From: Hyphomicrobiaceae bacterium
Lineage (GTDB): Bacteria > Pseudomonadota > Alphaproteobacteria > Rhizobiales > JAKIUO01
NCBI GenBank assembly: GCA_021647535.1
Contig: JAKIUO010000070.1
Span: forward strand, 1-14,218
Direction: 5' to 3'
Length of the DNA stretch: 14,218 nucleotides
Of the stretch, positions 14,177-14,218 are shown one piece after another. The notes under the pieces were generated by a model that was not told the DNA's origin, searched no databases, and saw only the letters and a list, made by a program, of their open reading frames with translations. Every line of letters starts with the position of its first letter. Positions within the stretch are counted from its first letter, which is position 1. The position numbers and the translations under genes were made by a program.

Positions 14177-14209
14177 CGCCCTATTTCCCCCCTGCTTGCG
14201 CCCTATTTC
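14177..14209 (+). repeat. Two 11-bp direct repeats with a 22-bp period
   Basis: CGCCCTATTTC occurs at 14177-14187 and again at 14199-14209, exactly 22 bases apart. The spacing of two helical turns is what tandem sites for a DNA-binding protein often show. Confidence 0.4.
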
Positions 14210-14218
14210 ATTGCGACA

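Larger units (their letters stand above)
13801..14218. other. Right-edge 418-bp region without a confident protein gene
   Basis: It holds the DUF2794 ribosome site, a possible small membrane peptide, a structured candidate sRNA with terminator, a run of eight C (14133-14140), and two 11-bp direct repeats (14177-14209). A plus-strand frame is open from 13936 to the edge but has no usable start and runs through the terminator, so I do not call it a gene. Confidence 0.6.

Noticed and set aside
13936..14218. Plus-strand frame open to the right edge
   Set aside because: No start codon in a sensible place and it reads through a strong terminator; composition of the C-terminal part is not protein-like.
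1..14218. tRNA, rRNA, CRISPR, toxin-antitoxin, phage or defence genes
   Set aside because: Nothing resembling these was recognised on either strand.

Overview
The window looks like a chromosomal segment of an alphaproteobacterium of the Hyphomicrobiales (Rhizobiales) type, probably an environmental or marine lineage; Cohaesibacter-like is only a guess. The evidence is the gene set: DivK and PleD side by side, an EipB (DUF1849) envelope protein, DUF2794, DUF3572 and DUF482 proteins, and a thyA-folA-hflK-hflC-DUF2065 cluster. All of these are typical of that group. Almost everything is core-genome material; the accessory parts are the left edge and the intergenic repeats.

Layout. 1-520: remains of two insertion sequences, the tail of an IS630-type transposase butted against the 3' half of an IS3-type transposase. 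631-4442 (minus strand): thyA, folA, hflK, hflC and a DUF2065 membrane protein, covering thymidylate/folate metabolism followed by the FtsH-modulating HflKC complex. The degP gene often found after DUF2065 is absent; IS debris is there instead. 4623-5435 (plus): a six-helix voltage-sensor-type potassium channel with a C-terminal zinc ribbon. 5600-7432 (minus): pleD and divK, the cell-cycle/c-di-GMP regulators. 7612-8799 (plus): a DUF3572 protein and a Mak-type ROK fructokinase, convergent with eipB (8801-9709, minus). 9841-13142 (plus): ridA, a glycerophosphodiester phosphodiesterase, a FemAB-like protein fused in frame to a heavy-metal-associated domain, and a HIT hydrolase. 13408-13800 (minus): a DUF2794 protein.

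Most of what is unusual lies between genes. Three intergenic stretches (about 5436-5599, 12530-12690 and 13310-13395) carry variants of one repeat. It has a G-rich/C-rich hairpin, and in two copies a second hairpin whose paired bases differ in a compensatory way, so the structure seems to be conserved. A separate 108-bp imperfect hairpin sits at 13167-13274. The last 400 bp have no convincing protein gene but contain a long two-part stem-loop followed by a good Rho-independent terminator, which suggests a small RNA (about 13949-14124).

I saw no phage, CRISPR, toxin-antitoxin or defence system. The best candidates for something undescribed are the FemAB-HMA fusion, the repeat family, the candidate sRNA and the channel with its zinc ribbon.
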